A DNA stretch of 6,388 nt from Lachnospiraceae bacterium (GCA_017390645.1 JAFPAZ010000241.1:1-6388); one strand, 5' to 3'; counted from the stretch's first letter, positions 1-6,057 are shown. Numbers and translations are program-made. Notes: generated from the sequence alone by a model not told the origin.

Positions 1-10
1 GTTCCATTCT

Positions 11-121
11 TTCTACCACATCTGTTCCTGTTTCGCTTCGACATTTTTTCTACCACATCTGTTCCTGTTTCGCTTCAACATTTTTTCTACCACATCTGTT
101 CCTGTTTCGCTTCAACAATTC
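11..121. repeat. Three-copy 37-bp tandem repeat across the recD2 3' end
   Basis: Three head-to-tail copies begin at 11, 48 and 85, a period of exactly 37 bp. Copies 1 and 2 differ at one base (g at 40 against a at 77). Copy 3 diverges only in its last few bases. Read on the minus strand, copy 3 encodes the last nine residues of RecD2 (VEAKQEQMW) plus its TAG stop. The two further copies lie downstream of that stop. Because 37 is not a multiple of three, each extra copy shifts the frame by one. Bases 1-10 resemble the repeat only weakly, so the array probably ends near position 11. There are no spacers, so it is not CRISPR. It looks like a replication-slippage or local duplication product. Confidence 0.93.
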
Positions 122-2324
122 TTTGTGCAAGGCTGGTATATCGTTTCAATTCTCTCACATTTCTTATCATATCCAAAACCTTACTTTTACTTCCTATAAT
201 AGAAACACTTTGCTTTGCCCTGGTAACGGCAGTATAGAGCAGATTTCGGTTAAACAAAATCGGAGGACCTTGTAAAATCGGCATTACCACCACAGGATAC
301 TCGCTTCCCTGGGATTTATGAATGGTAATGGCATAGGCAAGTTCCAATTCATCCAATTCAGAAAATGGATATTTCGCCACTCTCTTGTCATCAAATTCCA
401 CCGTAACTTCCTCTGTATAATAACTGATTTCCCGAATGACGCCTACATCACCATTAAAGGCTCCCACTCCTTTATCTACCTGAAATCCTTTTTCATTCCG
501 TACTTCCCACTCCAGTTTATAATTATTCTTTATCTGCATCACCTTATCCCCGGTTCGAAACAGCATCCCCCTGACTTCTTTTTCCGCCTTTTTACCATCC
601 GGCGGATTTAAATTGTTTTGAAGTACTTTATTTAAATACTCTACCCCTAATTCTCCTTTCTTCATAGGGGAAAGTACCTGAATTTCCATAGGAGAAATCT
701 TAAAATGCTTCGGTAATACCTCTTTTACCATGTGTACCACAATTCCTGCCACTTCCGTAACCTGATGTTTCTCCAGAAAGCAAAAATCGGTATACTTATT
801 ACTTAATTCAATGACCTCACCGGCATTAATTTTATGTGCATTGACCACAATATTACTGTGGTTTGTCTGACGGAAGATTTTCGTAAGCTTTACCACTGCA
901 AATTCCTTGGATGCAATCATATCTTTTAATACATTTCCTGCCCCCACACTAGGCAGCTGGTTCACATCCCCTACCAGAATCAGACGGCATCCTTTCACTA
1001 AAGCTAGTAACAAAGAATCCATAAGAAAAATATCTACCATGGACATTTCGTCAATAATAACCACATCGGCCTCTAAAGGATTTTCCTCATTCCGTTCAAA
1101 GCGGGAATGGCCTTTTTCTTCTATTTCTCCATTTACTTCTAAAAGCCGGTGAATTGTGGAAGCATCCCTTCCGGTAGCTTCTGACATACGCTTGGCAGCC
1201 CGCCCTGTAGGTGCTGCTAATAATAGCTTCTGTCCTGTCTTTTCAAAATATCGAATCATACTGTTAATGGTGGTGGTTTTTCCTGTTCCGGGACCTCCGG
1301 TTACAATGGTAACTCCATGCCTTGCCGCCGCCCTTATGGCTTCCTCCTGCTTTTCATCCAGTACCATCTGCTTTTCGTTTTCAATGCTTAAAAAAGCTGC
1401 TTCTTCCTCTTCTTCCTTTACTTGAAATCCTACGTTTAACTCACATAGCTTATTGGCTACTTTTAACTCTAGGTAATATAATTTTGCCAAATATACTACC
1501 TCTTCTTCTCCTAGTTCTTTCAAAACCACTTTACGGTCAATGGCTAAATCCATGACATTTTTTTCCAGCAACTCTCCATCCACCTGAAGCAGTGAAATCC
1601 CTCTTTCTTTTAATCTGCTCAAAGGATAATAAACATTTCCATTTGCCACCTCTTCCTGCAGAATAAATAAAATCCCTGCACGGATACGGTGATTGGAAAG
1701 CAACTGGATTCCGCTTCGTTTGGCAATCTCATCCGCAGTGTGAAATCCCACTCCACTGATATCTTCTGCCAACTGGTATGGATTTTCCCGAATCACCTCA
1801 TACACATTCGGACCATACTCTTCGTAAATTTTTACCGACAACTGACTTGATACTCCATATTCCGCCAAAAACATCATTGCCTGCCGCATTCCCTGCTTTT
1901 CCTGGAACTGTACCACAATCTCTTGTGCCTTTTTTTCTGAAATACCGGTAATCTCGCCAAGGCGCTCTCCTTCTTCTTCAATAATTCGGAAGGTATCCAT
2001 TTTAAATTTTTTCACTATTTTTGCCGCCAGTTTTGGTCCCAGCCCTTTGATGGCGCCTGAGCCTAAATAGCGTTCCATACTTTTTACATCATCCGGTATT
2101 TTAATTTCGTAGGATTCTACTTGAAATTGAATGCCATGGTTTTTATTATCGATATATCCTCCCCTGGCACTTAGATATTCCCCTTCACTGATAAAGGGAA
2201 ACTTACCAACGACTTTTTCTTCTTCTCCGTTTATGGATACTAACTGTAATACGGAATAGCCATTTTCTTCATTCCGATAAATAATGTGTTCAACATAGCC
2301 TTCGATGCTGGTATCCTGTGACAT
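87..2324 (-). CDS. recD2: RecD2-type ATP-dependent 5'-3' DNA helicase (SF1B)
   Basis: A 745-residue superfamily 1B helicase of the RecD2/YrrC family, the RecBC-independent form of RecD. It is expected to unwind DNA 5' to 3' in repair and replication-fork maintenance in the cytoplasm. An N-terminal OB-like part (about 1-80) precedes helix-hairpin-helix segments (about 86-107, 125-137 and 189-200), the hallmark that separates RecD2 from RecBCD-type RecD. The motor follows: Walker A GGPGTGKTT at 343-351, motif Ia APTGRAAKR at 370-378, Walker B IIDEMSMVD at 423-431, motif III GDVNQLPSVGAG at 452-463, FRQ at 484-486, ITIHKSQGSEYP at 666-677 and motif VI YTAVTRAK at 697-704. No catalytic motif is missing. 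The ATG start is supported by an AAAGGAG Shine-Dalgarno 6 nt upstream, and the length is normal for the family. Its stop codon lies in a tandem repeat, and an inserted element sits just upstream. Confidence 0.97.
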   Translation of the reverse strand: MSQDTSIEGYVEHIIYRNEENGYSVLQLVSINGEEEKVVGKFPFISEGEYLSARGGYIDNKNHGIQFQVESYEIKIPDDVKSMERYLGSGAIKGLGPKLAAKIVKKFKMDTFRIIEEEGERLGEITGISEKKAQEIVVQFQEKQGMRQAMMFLAEYGVSSQLSVKIYEEYGPNVYEVIRENPYQLAEDISGVGFHTADEIAKRSGIQLLSNHRIRAGILFILQEEVANGNVYYPLSRLKERGISLLQVDGELLEKNVMDLAIDRKVVLKELGEEEVVYLAKLYYLELKVANKLCELNVGFQVKEEEEEAAFLSIENEKQMVLDEKQEEAIRAAARHGVTIVTGGPGTGKTTTINSMIRYFEKTGQKLLLAAPTGRAAKRMSEATGRDASTIHRLLEVNGEIEEKGHSRFERNEENPLEADVVIIDEMSMVDIFLMDSLLLALVKGCRLILVGDVNQLPSVGAGNVLKDMIASKEFAVVKLTKIFRQTNHSNIVVNAHKINAGEVIELSNKYTDFCFLEKHQVTEVAGIVVHMVKEVLPKHFKISPMEIQVLSPMKKGELGVEYLNKVLQNNLNPPDGKKAEKEVRGMLFRTGDKVMQIKNNYKLEWEVRNEKGFQVDKGVGAFNGDVGVIREISYYTEEVTVEFDDKRVAKYPFSELDELELAYAITIHKSQGSEYPVVVMPILQGPPILFNRNLLYTAVTRAKQSVSIIGSKSKVLDMIRNVRELKRYTSLAQRIVEAKQEQMW

Positions 2325-2341
2325 ATACTTCTCCTTTTCTA

Positions 2342-2355
2342 AATCATATGTCCTT
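2342..2355. repeat. Left copy of the 14-bp target-site duplication
   Basis: AATCATATGTCCTT abuts the left terminus of the 2356-2562 element and is repeated exactly at 2563-2576. The match stops at the next base on both outer sides. The last two bases (TT) also pair with the opposite end of the inverted arm, so the exact boundary could shift by two bases. Confidence 0.8.
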
Positions 2356-2562
2356 AGGCAATTGCGAAACCATAAAAACTTATATTAAGTGATTCAAAAG
2401 AAACAAATACATAAGCAGGCGCTAGGGCGGCCGTCGGTACTTAATGAGCGACTTGTCGCGAATTTAGTACCGCTACGAGCCGAACGCAGCGAGAGCGTGC
2501 CTGCATTGTTTTGTTACTTTTGAATCACTTTCACATAAAATATTATAGTTTCGCAATCCCCT
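2356..2562. mobile_element. MITE-like palindromic insertion with 14-bp target duplication
   Basis: This 207-bp stretch is flanked by perfect 14-bp direct copies of AATCATATGTCCTT (2342-2355 and 2563-2576), which read as a target-site duplication. Its ends are inverted: AGGCAATTGCGAAAC at 2356-2370 faces GTTTCGCAATCCCCT at 2548-2562, matching at 13 of 15 positions. The arms continue inward with a perfect 14-bp pair (2387-2400 with 2517-2530) and GCAGGC/GCCTGC (2415-2420 with 2499-2504). The centre is a hairpin with CGGTACT (2435-2441) opposite AGTACCG (2466-2472). There is no ORF of useful length, so any movement would need a transposase in trans. The GC-rich core contrasts with AT-rich arms. 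The insertion call is inference from this architecture. The alternative is a large fixed cruciform or REP-like element whose flanking repeats match by chance, which a perfect 14-mer makes unlikely. Confidence 0.82.
2379..2406 (-). promoter_or_regulatory. Possible sigma-A-like promoter for recD2 inside the inserted element
   Basis: Read on the minus strand, TTGTTT (2401-2406) and TATAAG (2379-2384) are separated by 16 bp and point at recD2, whose start is about 55 bp further on. The -10 matches the consensus at five of six bases but the -35 at only three. It lies in the element's recD2-proximal arm. AT-rich arms produce such matches easily, so this is weak evidence. Confidence 0.25.
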
Positions 2563-2576
2563 AATCATATGTCCTT
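2563..2576. repeat. Right copy of the 14-bp target-site duplication
   Basis: An exact repeat of 2342-2355, directly following the right inverted terminus at 2562. Removing one copy plus the element would restore a short, ordinary spacer upstream of recD2. Confidence 0.8.
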
Positions 2577-2767
2577 TTTATGAAGGAATACGTTCCTGTT
2601 CACCTGTTAATAGGAACAGAAATTTACCTAAGGGTCTGATTTGTTTCTAAGTAAATTTACCACAAATGAAAACTTAGCCCGCCAAATATCAGTATCTCTT
2701 ACAGGAAATTCTGCAATAGACACAAGCACTTAGCAGGCTCTTTATAGCATGACTGCGGTATTTAGAA

Positions 2768-2786
2768 AGCAAACTTCCTTTTTGCT
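2768..2786 (-). terminator. Weak hairpin after the flgJ-like gene, possible terminator
   Basis: On the minus strand, AGCAAA and TTTGCT form a 6-bp stem with a 7-nt loop, starting 11 nt beyond the flgJ-like stop codon. A short, interrupted U-rich tail (TTTC) follows. The stem is AT-rich and the tail poor, so it may be an inefficient terminator or mere chance. Its position at the end of the flagellar gene run is its best support. Confidence 0.3.
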
Positions 2787-2797
2787 CCTATCACTGA

Positions 2798-3133
2798 CTA
2801 CATCGTTCTTTTCATTTGTTCATATAGCATCTTTGCAATTCCAATGCCTTCACCTTCTGCAGCCTCTGCTGCATACTCCTGATATAACATTTCCTTAAAA
2901 TAGGACTCTGTTTCACTTTCTTCTGTTAACTCACTCTTAATGACTGTTTTTTGCATCTGTTTCATTAACTGTTCTATGAAATATGCTTCAAATTCCCGAC
3001 AGGCACCCATCAACTCTTCGTCTGTGGAATTTACGAGGGAAGAATTGGTCATATTCTGAATGCTTGTACTTGTATTGGAGGAAGTTATACTTGAAGCATA
3101 TTGAAACATATCGCCACCAACATTAATAGACAT
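2798..3133 (-). CDS. flgJ: FlgJ-type flagellar rod-binding protein, no muramidase domain
   Basis: A 111-residue protein matching the N-terminal rod-binding domain of FlgJ. The conserved core is CREFEAYFIEQLMKQMQKT at 45-63. It is followed by YFKEMLYQEYAAEAAEGEG at 78-96 and an IGIAKMLYEQM tail, the usual GIG-x-A-x-ML ending of this family. In proteobacterial FlgJ this part scaffolds or caps the growing rod, and a C-terminal glucosaminidase domain opens the wall. That second domain is absent, so wall opening must come from another enzyme. Residues 1-40 are Ser/Thr/Asn-rich and probably flexible, as expected for an exported rod component, and no signal peptide is seen. The ATG is preceded by GGAAGTGAT, a good anti-16S match. 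The gene closes the flagellar run, 124 bp after flgG. Confidence 0.88.
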   Translation of the reverse strand: MSINVGGDMFQYASSITSSNTSTSIQNMTNSSLVNSTDEELMGACREFEAYFIEQLMKQMQKTVIKSELTEESETESYFKEMLYQEYAAEAAEGEGIGIAKMLYEQMKRTM

Positions 3134-3167
3134 ATTATCACTTCCAATCTTTTATAAAATCCCAAAG

Positions 3168-3200
3168 TCATGTTTTTTCATGCGAGCATGAAAAACATGA
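3168..3200 (-). promoter_or_regulatory. Strong hairpin between flgG and the flgJ-like gene
   Basis: TCATGTTTTTTCATGC (3168-3183) faces GCATGAAAAACATGA (3186-3200), a 15-bp stem with one bulged T and a GA loop. Pairing can extend outward by several bases. No U-tract follows on the minus strand (ACTTTGGG), so it does not look like a classical terminator. An mRNA stabiliser, a processing site or a dispersed palindromic repeat fits better. Confidence 0.7.
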
Positions 3201-3214
3201 CCTTTTGACCCTGG

Positions 3215-3250
3215 TGATACCTGCGAATTGCTCCGCACTTTGTGGTATCA
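3215..3250 (-). promoter_or_regulatory. Second intercistronic hairpin directly after flgG
   Basis: TGATACC (3215-3221) pairs with GGTATCA (3244-3250), enclosing an inner TGCG/CGCA stem (3222-3225 with 3234-3237) and an internal bulge. It starts 8 bp past the flgG stop. Together with the 3168-3200 hairpin it fills most of the flgG-flgJ spacer. The inner GCGGAGCAATTCGC half-palindrome resembles repeat-derived sequence. Function is unknown. Confidence 0.6.
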
Positions 3251-3257
3251 TATTATA

Positions 3258-4073
3258 TTATCTCTTTAAGTTATTTGCCTGTTCCAACATGGTATCTGCA
3301 GTGGTAATAGCCTTGGAGTTCATTTCATAAGCTCTTTGTGCTACGATTAAGTTTACCATCTCATCTACAATCTGAACATTGGAACCTTCCAGGTAATTCT
3401 GATGCACAAGACTTCTCTTTAGTCCCTGGGAGGTAAGTTCATCCATAGGATTACCGGAGGCCTCTGTGGCCTTAAAACAACTGCCGGAAGCTTTTTCCAA
3501 TCCTGCCGGGTTGTTAAACTGAACCAAACCAAACTGAATATCTAAATCCACTGGTTCTCCCCGTTTATTGGTTGCGCTGAATCTGCCCTCAGTATCTACT
3601 GCTACTTCCATGGCATTACAATCATCCGGTATGATAATGGCCTGATTATTTGCATCCAATACCGGCAATCCCTCTGCCGTACAAAGCATGTTTCCTCCTT
3701 CTACCGGTGATACAATAAAGGAAGCACTTCTGGTATATAAAGTATCTCCGTTCTGATTGCGAACCTTAAAGAATCCTTCTCCTTCAATGGCAAATGCAAG
3801 GTTGTACTCACTTTCATATAAATTTCCCTGAGTAAATACTGTAGTAATGGCTGCGGTACGAACACCAAGTCCTACCTGGGCATTTACCGGCTTTAATACG
3901 TTATCGCTGTTAGTAGACTGTGTCTGTAAATTCTGGTAAAGAAGGGATTTAAATTCTGCTTCTCCCTTTTTAAATCCTGTGGTATTTACGTTAGCAATAT
4001 TATTGGAAATATTATCTACATTGGTCTGTTGTGTAATCATTCCGGACGCTGCGGTCCATAATGCTCTCATCAT
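3258..4073 (-). CDS. flgG: Flagellar basal-body rod protein FlgG/FlhP-like
   Basis: A 271-residue rod/hook-family protein, probably the distal rod subunit that joins the proximal rod to the hook after export by the flagellar type III apparatus. The N-terminal helix carries the family signature NISNNIANVNTTGFKK at 21-36. The central domain contains LAFAIEGEGFFKV at 92-104. The C-terminal helix has SNVQIVDEMVNLIVAQRAYE at 231-250 plus a coiled tail rich in Asn, Gln and Ala. Both terminal helices are intact, and the length is normal for FlgG. The protein opens with two Met codons. An AGGGTGAGG Shine-Dalgarno spaces better with the second, so the mature start may be one codon in. It lies 12 bp after the flgF/flhO-like gene, implying co-transcription. 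By synteny it equals B. subtilis FlhP, and the FlgG versus FlhP naming is the only real uncertainty. Confidence 0.94.
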   Translation of the reverse strand: MMRALWTAASGMITQQTNVDNISNNIANVNTTGFKKGEAEFKSLLYQNLQTQSTNSDNVLKPVNAQVGLGVRTAAITTVFTQGNLYESEYNLAFAIEGEGFFKVRNQNGDTLYTRSASFIVSPVEGGNMLCTAEGLPVLDANNQAIIIPDDCNAMEVAVDTEGRFSATNKRGEPVDLDIQFGLVQFNNPAGLEKASGSCFKATEASGNPMDELTSQGLKRSLVHQNYLEGSNVQIVDEMVNLIVAQRAYEMNSKAITTADTMLEQANNLKR

Positions 4074-4085
4074 ATGCCCTCACCC

Positions 4086-4913
4086 TTATACCTTTCCAAC
4101 TTCGTTGATTACTTTATCCAAAGTAGAATCAACGGTTTGTATCATTTTCTGATTTGCTTCATAAGCTCTGGAAATCGTAATCATCTGCACCATTTCATTG
4201 ATTACATTTACATTTGACATTTCCTCAAATCCCTGATGTACAATTCCTGTAGCAGACTTTAACAAACTTCCTTCTCCATCTGCCGTCAAATCATTCATGG
4301 AGTAGCTCACCGGTTCCTGCACCAATTCAAATAAGTTTTCTCCATACTTTAAAACATAATCTGTATTTGCAAAATCTACAATGTTTAATCTCGCAATATT
4401 TTGTTTATTGATAGCGACATTCCCCAAGGAATCAAAGCTCACATCCAGCTGTGGCTGATCGACAGGAATGTATATTCTTTGTAAATTGGAATCCAGCACC
4501 GCATCCCCGTCTTTCGTAACCAACAACCCTTCATTGGTCACCGCGAAATTTCCGTCTCTGGTAAAGCGGATATGTTCTACATTATCTTTATCCAGCATGC
4601 TGATGGTAAAAAATCCATCTCCCTCCATTGCCAGATCATATGTATTACCGGTTTCTCTTAAATTACCCTGAGAATAATCAAAATATGTCTCCCCGACTTT
4701 TACACCCAGGCTCATATTTCCAATGTTCTGGTTCAGAAAATGAACCGTAGGATCGTCTACCTTTATGGCTAATACATCCGAAAATGCTTTGGATGTCATT
4801 CCTTCTTTTTTATATGCTGTGGTAGCTGAATTTGCAAGATTATTGGAAACAACATCCAATCTCTTTTGTTCGTTTACCATGCCTGTCCAGGCAGTATATA
4901 AACCACGAACCAT
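4086..4913 (-). CDS. flgF: Flagellar basal-body rod protein FlgF/FlhO-like
   Basis: A 275-residue paralogue of the downstream FlgG-like protein and probably a proximal-rod or rod-hook junction subunit. It has the N-terminal signature DVVSNNLANSATTAYKK at 20-36, a central YDLAMEGDGFFTIS segment at 92-105, and the C-terminal helix SNVNVINEMVQMITISRAYE at 233-252 with a KMIQTVD tail. GLYTAWTGM at the N terminus is typical of the FlgF/FlgG/FlgE family. Family members polymerise through these two end helices, and export needs no cleaved signal peptide; none is seen. The ATG is set by an AGGGGGG Shine-Dalgarno 7 nt upstream. Its position between an mreB/mbl gene and a FlgG paralogue corresponds to B. 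subtilis flhO, so FlhO is the alternative name. I cannot separate FlgF from FlhO by motif alone. Confidence 0.9.
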   Translation of the reverse strand: MVRGLYTAWTGMVNEQKRLDVVSNNLANSATTAYKKEGMTSKAFSDVLAIKVDDPTVHFLNQNIGNMSLGVKVGETYFDYSQGNLRETGNTYDLAMEGDGFFTISMLDKDNVEHIRFTRDGNFAVTNEGLLVTKDGDAVLDSNLQRIYIPVDQPQLDVSFDSLGNVAINKQNIARLNIVDFANTDYVLKYGENLFELVQEPVSYSMNDLTADGEGSLLKSATGIVHQGFEEMSNVNVINEMVQMITISRAYEANQKMIQTVDSTLDKVINEVGKV

Positions 4914-4918
4914 GTTAT

Positions 4919-4932
4919 ACCCCCCTTTTTTT
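4919..4932 (-). promoter_or_regulatory. Homopolymeric Shine-Dalgarno (A7G6) of the flgF/flhO-like gene
   Basis: On the minus strand, seven A residues followed by six G residues lie immediately upstream of TATAACATG. The G-run is the only Shine-Dalgarno candidate for this start. Slippage in either run would alter SD strength or spacing. Confidence 0.75.
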
Positions 4933-4933
4933 G

Positions 4934-4984
4934 TTAAAATGCAATCCTTTCGCGCAAAACGGGCAAATACTGCATAGTTCTCAA
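4934..4984 (-). CDS. Possible 16-codon leader ORF upstream of the flgF/flhO-like gene
   Basis: On the minus strand, a strong AAGGAG (4993-4998) stands 8 nt before a TTG that opens a 16-codon frame ending in TAA 20 bp before the flgF/flhO ATG. The peptide would end in LPVLRERIAF and matches nothing I recognise. Its start overlaps a 9-bp hairpin (4967-4992) that begins right after the Shine-Dalgarno, so translation and folding would compete. The well-placed ribosome site is the only real support. It might instead be a relic or a chance AAGGAG. No codon run suggests amino-acid attenuation. Confidence 0.25.
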   Translation of the reverse strand: MRTMQYLPVLRERIAF

Positions 4985-5022
4985 TGCAGTATCTCCTTCG
5001 TTTACCTTGAAATTCCCGTTTT
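4956..5022 (-). promoter_or_regulatory. Nested stem structure in the mreB-flgF spacer
   Basis: The inner stem pairs ATACTGCAT (4967-4975) with ATGCAGTAT (4984-4992), nine perfect base pairs with an 8-nt loop. An outer stem pairs AAAACGGG (4956-4963) with CCCGTTTT (5015-5022), eight perfect pairs. The unpaired side of the structure holds the AAGGAG of the small leader ORF. There is no continuous U-tract after the inner stem, so it is not a standard terminator. It may modulate expression of the flagellar genes relative to mreB, or act as a processing site. Confidence 0.55.
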
Positions 5023-5055
5023 CATGAAACATCGTTCATAAACCGGATGCTTATT

Positions 5056-6057
5056 TTATTCTACGTTATCTCTTTTTTCTGTTAAGAATTCAATGTACTT
5101 TCCGGTACCAATAGCAACACAACGCATAGAGTCTTCTGCTGTCATGGTAGTAATTCCGGTCTTTTCTTCGATTAATTCTTCCAGTCCGTGAAGCAATGCC
5201 CCACCACCGGTTAATACAATTCCTCTGTCAGAAATATCTGCTGCAAGTTCCGGCGGAGTGCGTTCCAATACACTGTGAACGGCATCTACAATCTGGGAAG
5301 TAGTTTCTTTTAACGCTTCCACTGTTTCTTCTGAACTTACGGTAATGGTCTTAGGTAGGCCGGTTACCAGGTTACGGCCTCTTACATCCATGGTAATCGG
5401 TTCCGGTCTCTTATAGCAGGTACCGATGTTAATTTTTATTTCTTCTGCAGTACGTTCACCAATTAAAAGATTATGTTTCTTTCTCATATAACGTACAATG
5501 GCTTCGTCAAAATCATCTCCGGCAATTTTAATGGAAGTGCTTACTACAGTACCTCCCAAAGAGATTACTGCGATATCAGAGGTACCTCCACCGATATCTA
5601 CGATCATATTTCCACATGGCTTCGCAATGTCAATTCCGGCTCCAATGGCTGCTGCAACAGGTTCTTCGATAATGGAAACCTCTCTTGCACCTGCGGAATA
5701 AGTGGCATCCTCTACCGCCTTCTTTTCTACTTCTGTGGCACCACTAGGTACACAGACACTGATTCTAGGTTTTCTTCCGAAGAAGTTCTTACCTACTGCC
5801 TTCTGAATGAAATATTTTACCATCTTTTCCGTGATGGTATAATCCGAAATAACACCCTGTCTTAATGGTCTTACTGCCACAATATTTCCCGGAGTTCTTC
5901 CAAGCATTAGTCTCGCTTCTTCTCCAATGGCTTTAATCTTATTTGTATTTCTATCAAAGGCAACTACGGATGGTTCCTTAAGAACTACTCCCTTTCCTTT
6001 TACATATACTAAAATACTGGCTGTTCCCAAATCAATCCCGATATCTGCGCTTGCCAT
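5056..6057 (-). CDS. mreB: Actin-like rod-shape protein, MreB/Mbl family
   Basis: A 333-residue bacterial actin. It forms membrane-associated filaments that organise the elongasome and guide lateral wall synthesis in rod cells. The actin-fold ATPase motifs are all present: phosphate 1 DIGIDLGTAS at 5-14, EEPVAAAIGAG with the conserved Glu at 131-141, phosphate 2 DIGGGTSDIAVIS at 154-166, GERTAEEIK at 200-208, RTPPELAADI at 266-275 and the adenosine motif LTGGGALLHG at 282-291. Length matches the family (about 330-345). The ATG has a GGAGG Shine-Dalgarno 7 nt upstream. The gene heads the cluster, with flgF/flhO and flgG/flhP downstream. In B. subtilis the paralogue in that position is Mbl, so mbl is a serious alternative name. 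The short N terminus before DIGIDLGTA also fits Mbl. The spacer to the next gene is 142 bp. Confidence 0.96.
   Translation of the reverse strand: MASADIGIDLGTASILVYVKGKGVVLKEPSVVAFDRNTNKIKAIGEEARLMLGRTPGNIVAVRPLRQGVISDYTITEKMVKYFIQKAVGKNFFGRKPRISVCVPSGATEVEKKAVEDATYSAGAREVSIIEEPVAAAIGAGIDIAKPCGNMIVDIGGGTSDIAVISLGGTVVSTSIKIAGDDFDEAIVRYMRKKHNLLIGERTAEEIKINIGTCYKRPEPITMDVRGRNLVTGLPKTITVSSEETVEALKETTSQIVDAVHSVLERTPPELAADISDRGIVLTGGGALLHGLEELIEEKTGITTMTAEDSMRCVAIGTGKYIEFLTEKRDNVE

Larger units (their letters stand above)
2325..2797. other. 473-bp intergenic region between recD2 and the flgJ-like gene
   Basis: No convincing gene is present on either strand. The recD2-proximal half is a MITE-like insertion with its target duplication (2342-2576). 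The remainder (2577-2797) is AT-rich sequence with several small dyads: AGGAA/TTCCT at 2584-2597, GTTCCT (2592-2597) with AGGAAC (2612-2617), and AAATTTAC (2620-2627) with GTAAATTT (2651-2658). A weak hairpin lies directly after the flgJ-like stop. I do not recognise a known structured RNA here. Confidence 0.7.

Noticed and set aside
11..121. Possible CRISPR array at the left edge
   Set aside because: The 37-bp units are directly adjacent with no spacers, and one unit codes for the RecD2 C terminus.
318..1555. Several plus-strand open frames of 77-97 codons opposite recD2
   Set aside because: They are antisense to a complete, motif-rich helicase gene, overlap one another, and show no family signature.
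2628..2729. 33-codon GTG-initiated frame on the minus strand in the flgJ-recD2 spacer
   Set aside because: It has no convincing ribosome site, is immediately preceded by an in-frame stop, and resembles no known protein.
3131..3256. CATATTAT direct repeats as a firm target-site duplication around the flgG-flgJ hairpins
   Set aside because: The repeat is AT-rich and only 8 bp, one copy includes the flgJ start codon, and the flgJ ribosome site would fall inside the element. I kept it only as a hint.
4914..5055. Sigma-28 flagellar promoter before the flgF/flhO-like gene
   Set aside because: A TAAA occurs on the minus strand, but no GCCGATAA-like -10 lies about 15 bp downstream.
5473..5865. 130-codon plus-strand open frame opposite mreB
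   Set aside because: It is antisense to a fully conserved actin-like gene, has no domain signature, and is explained by codon bias on the real strand.
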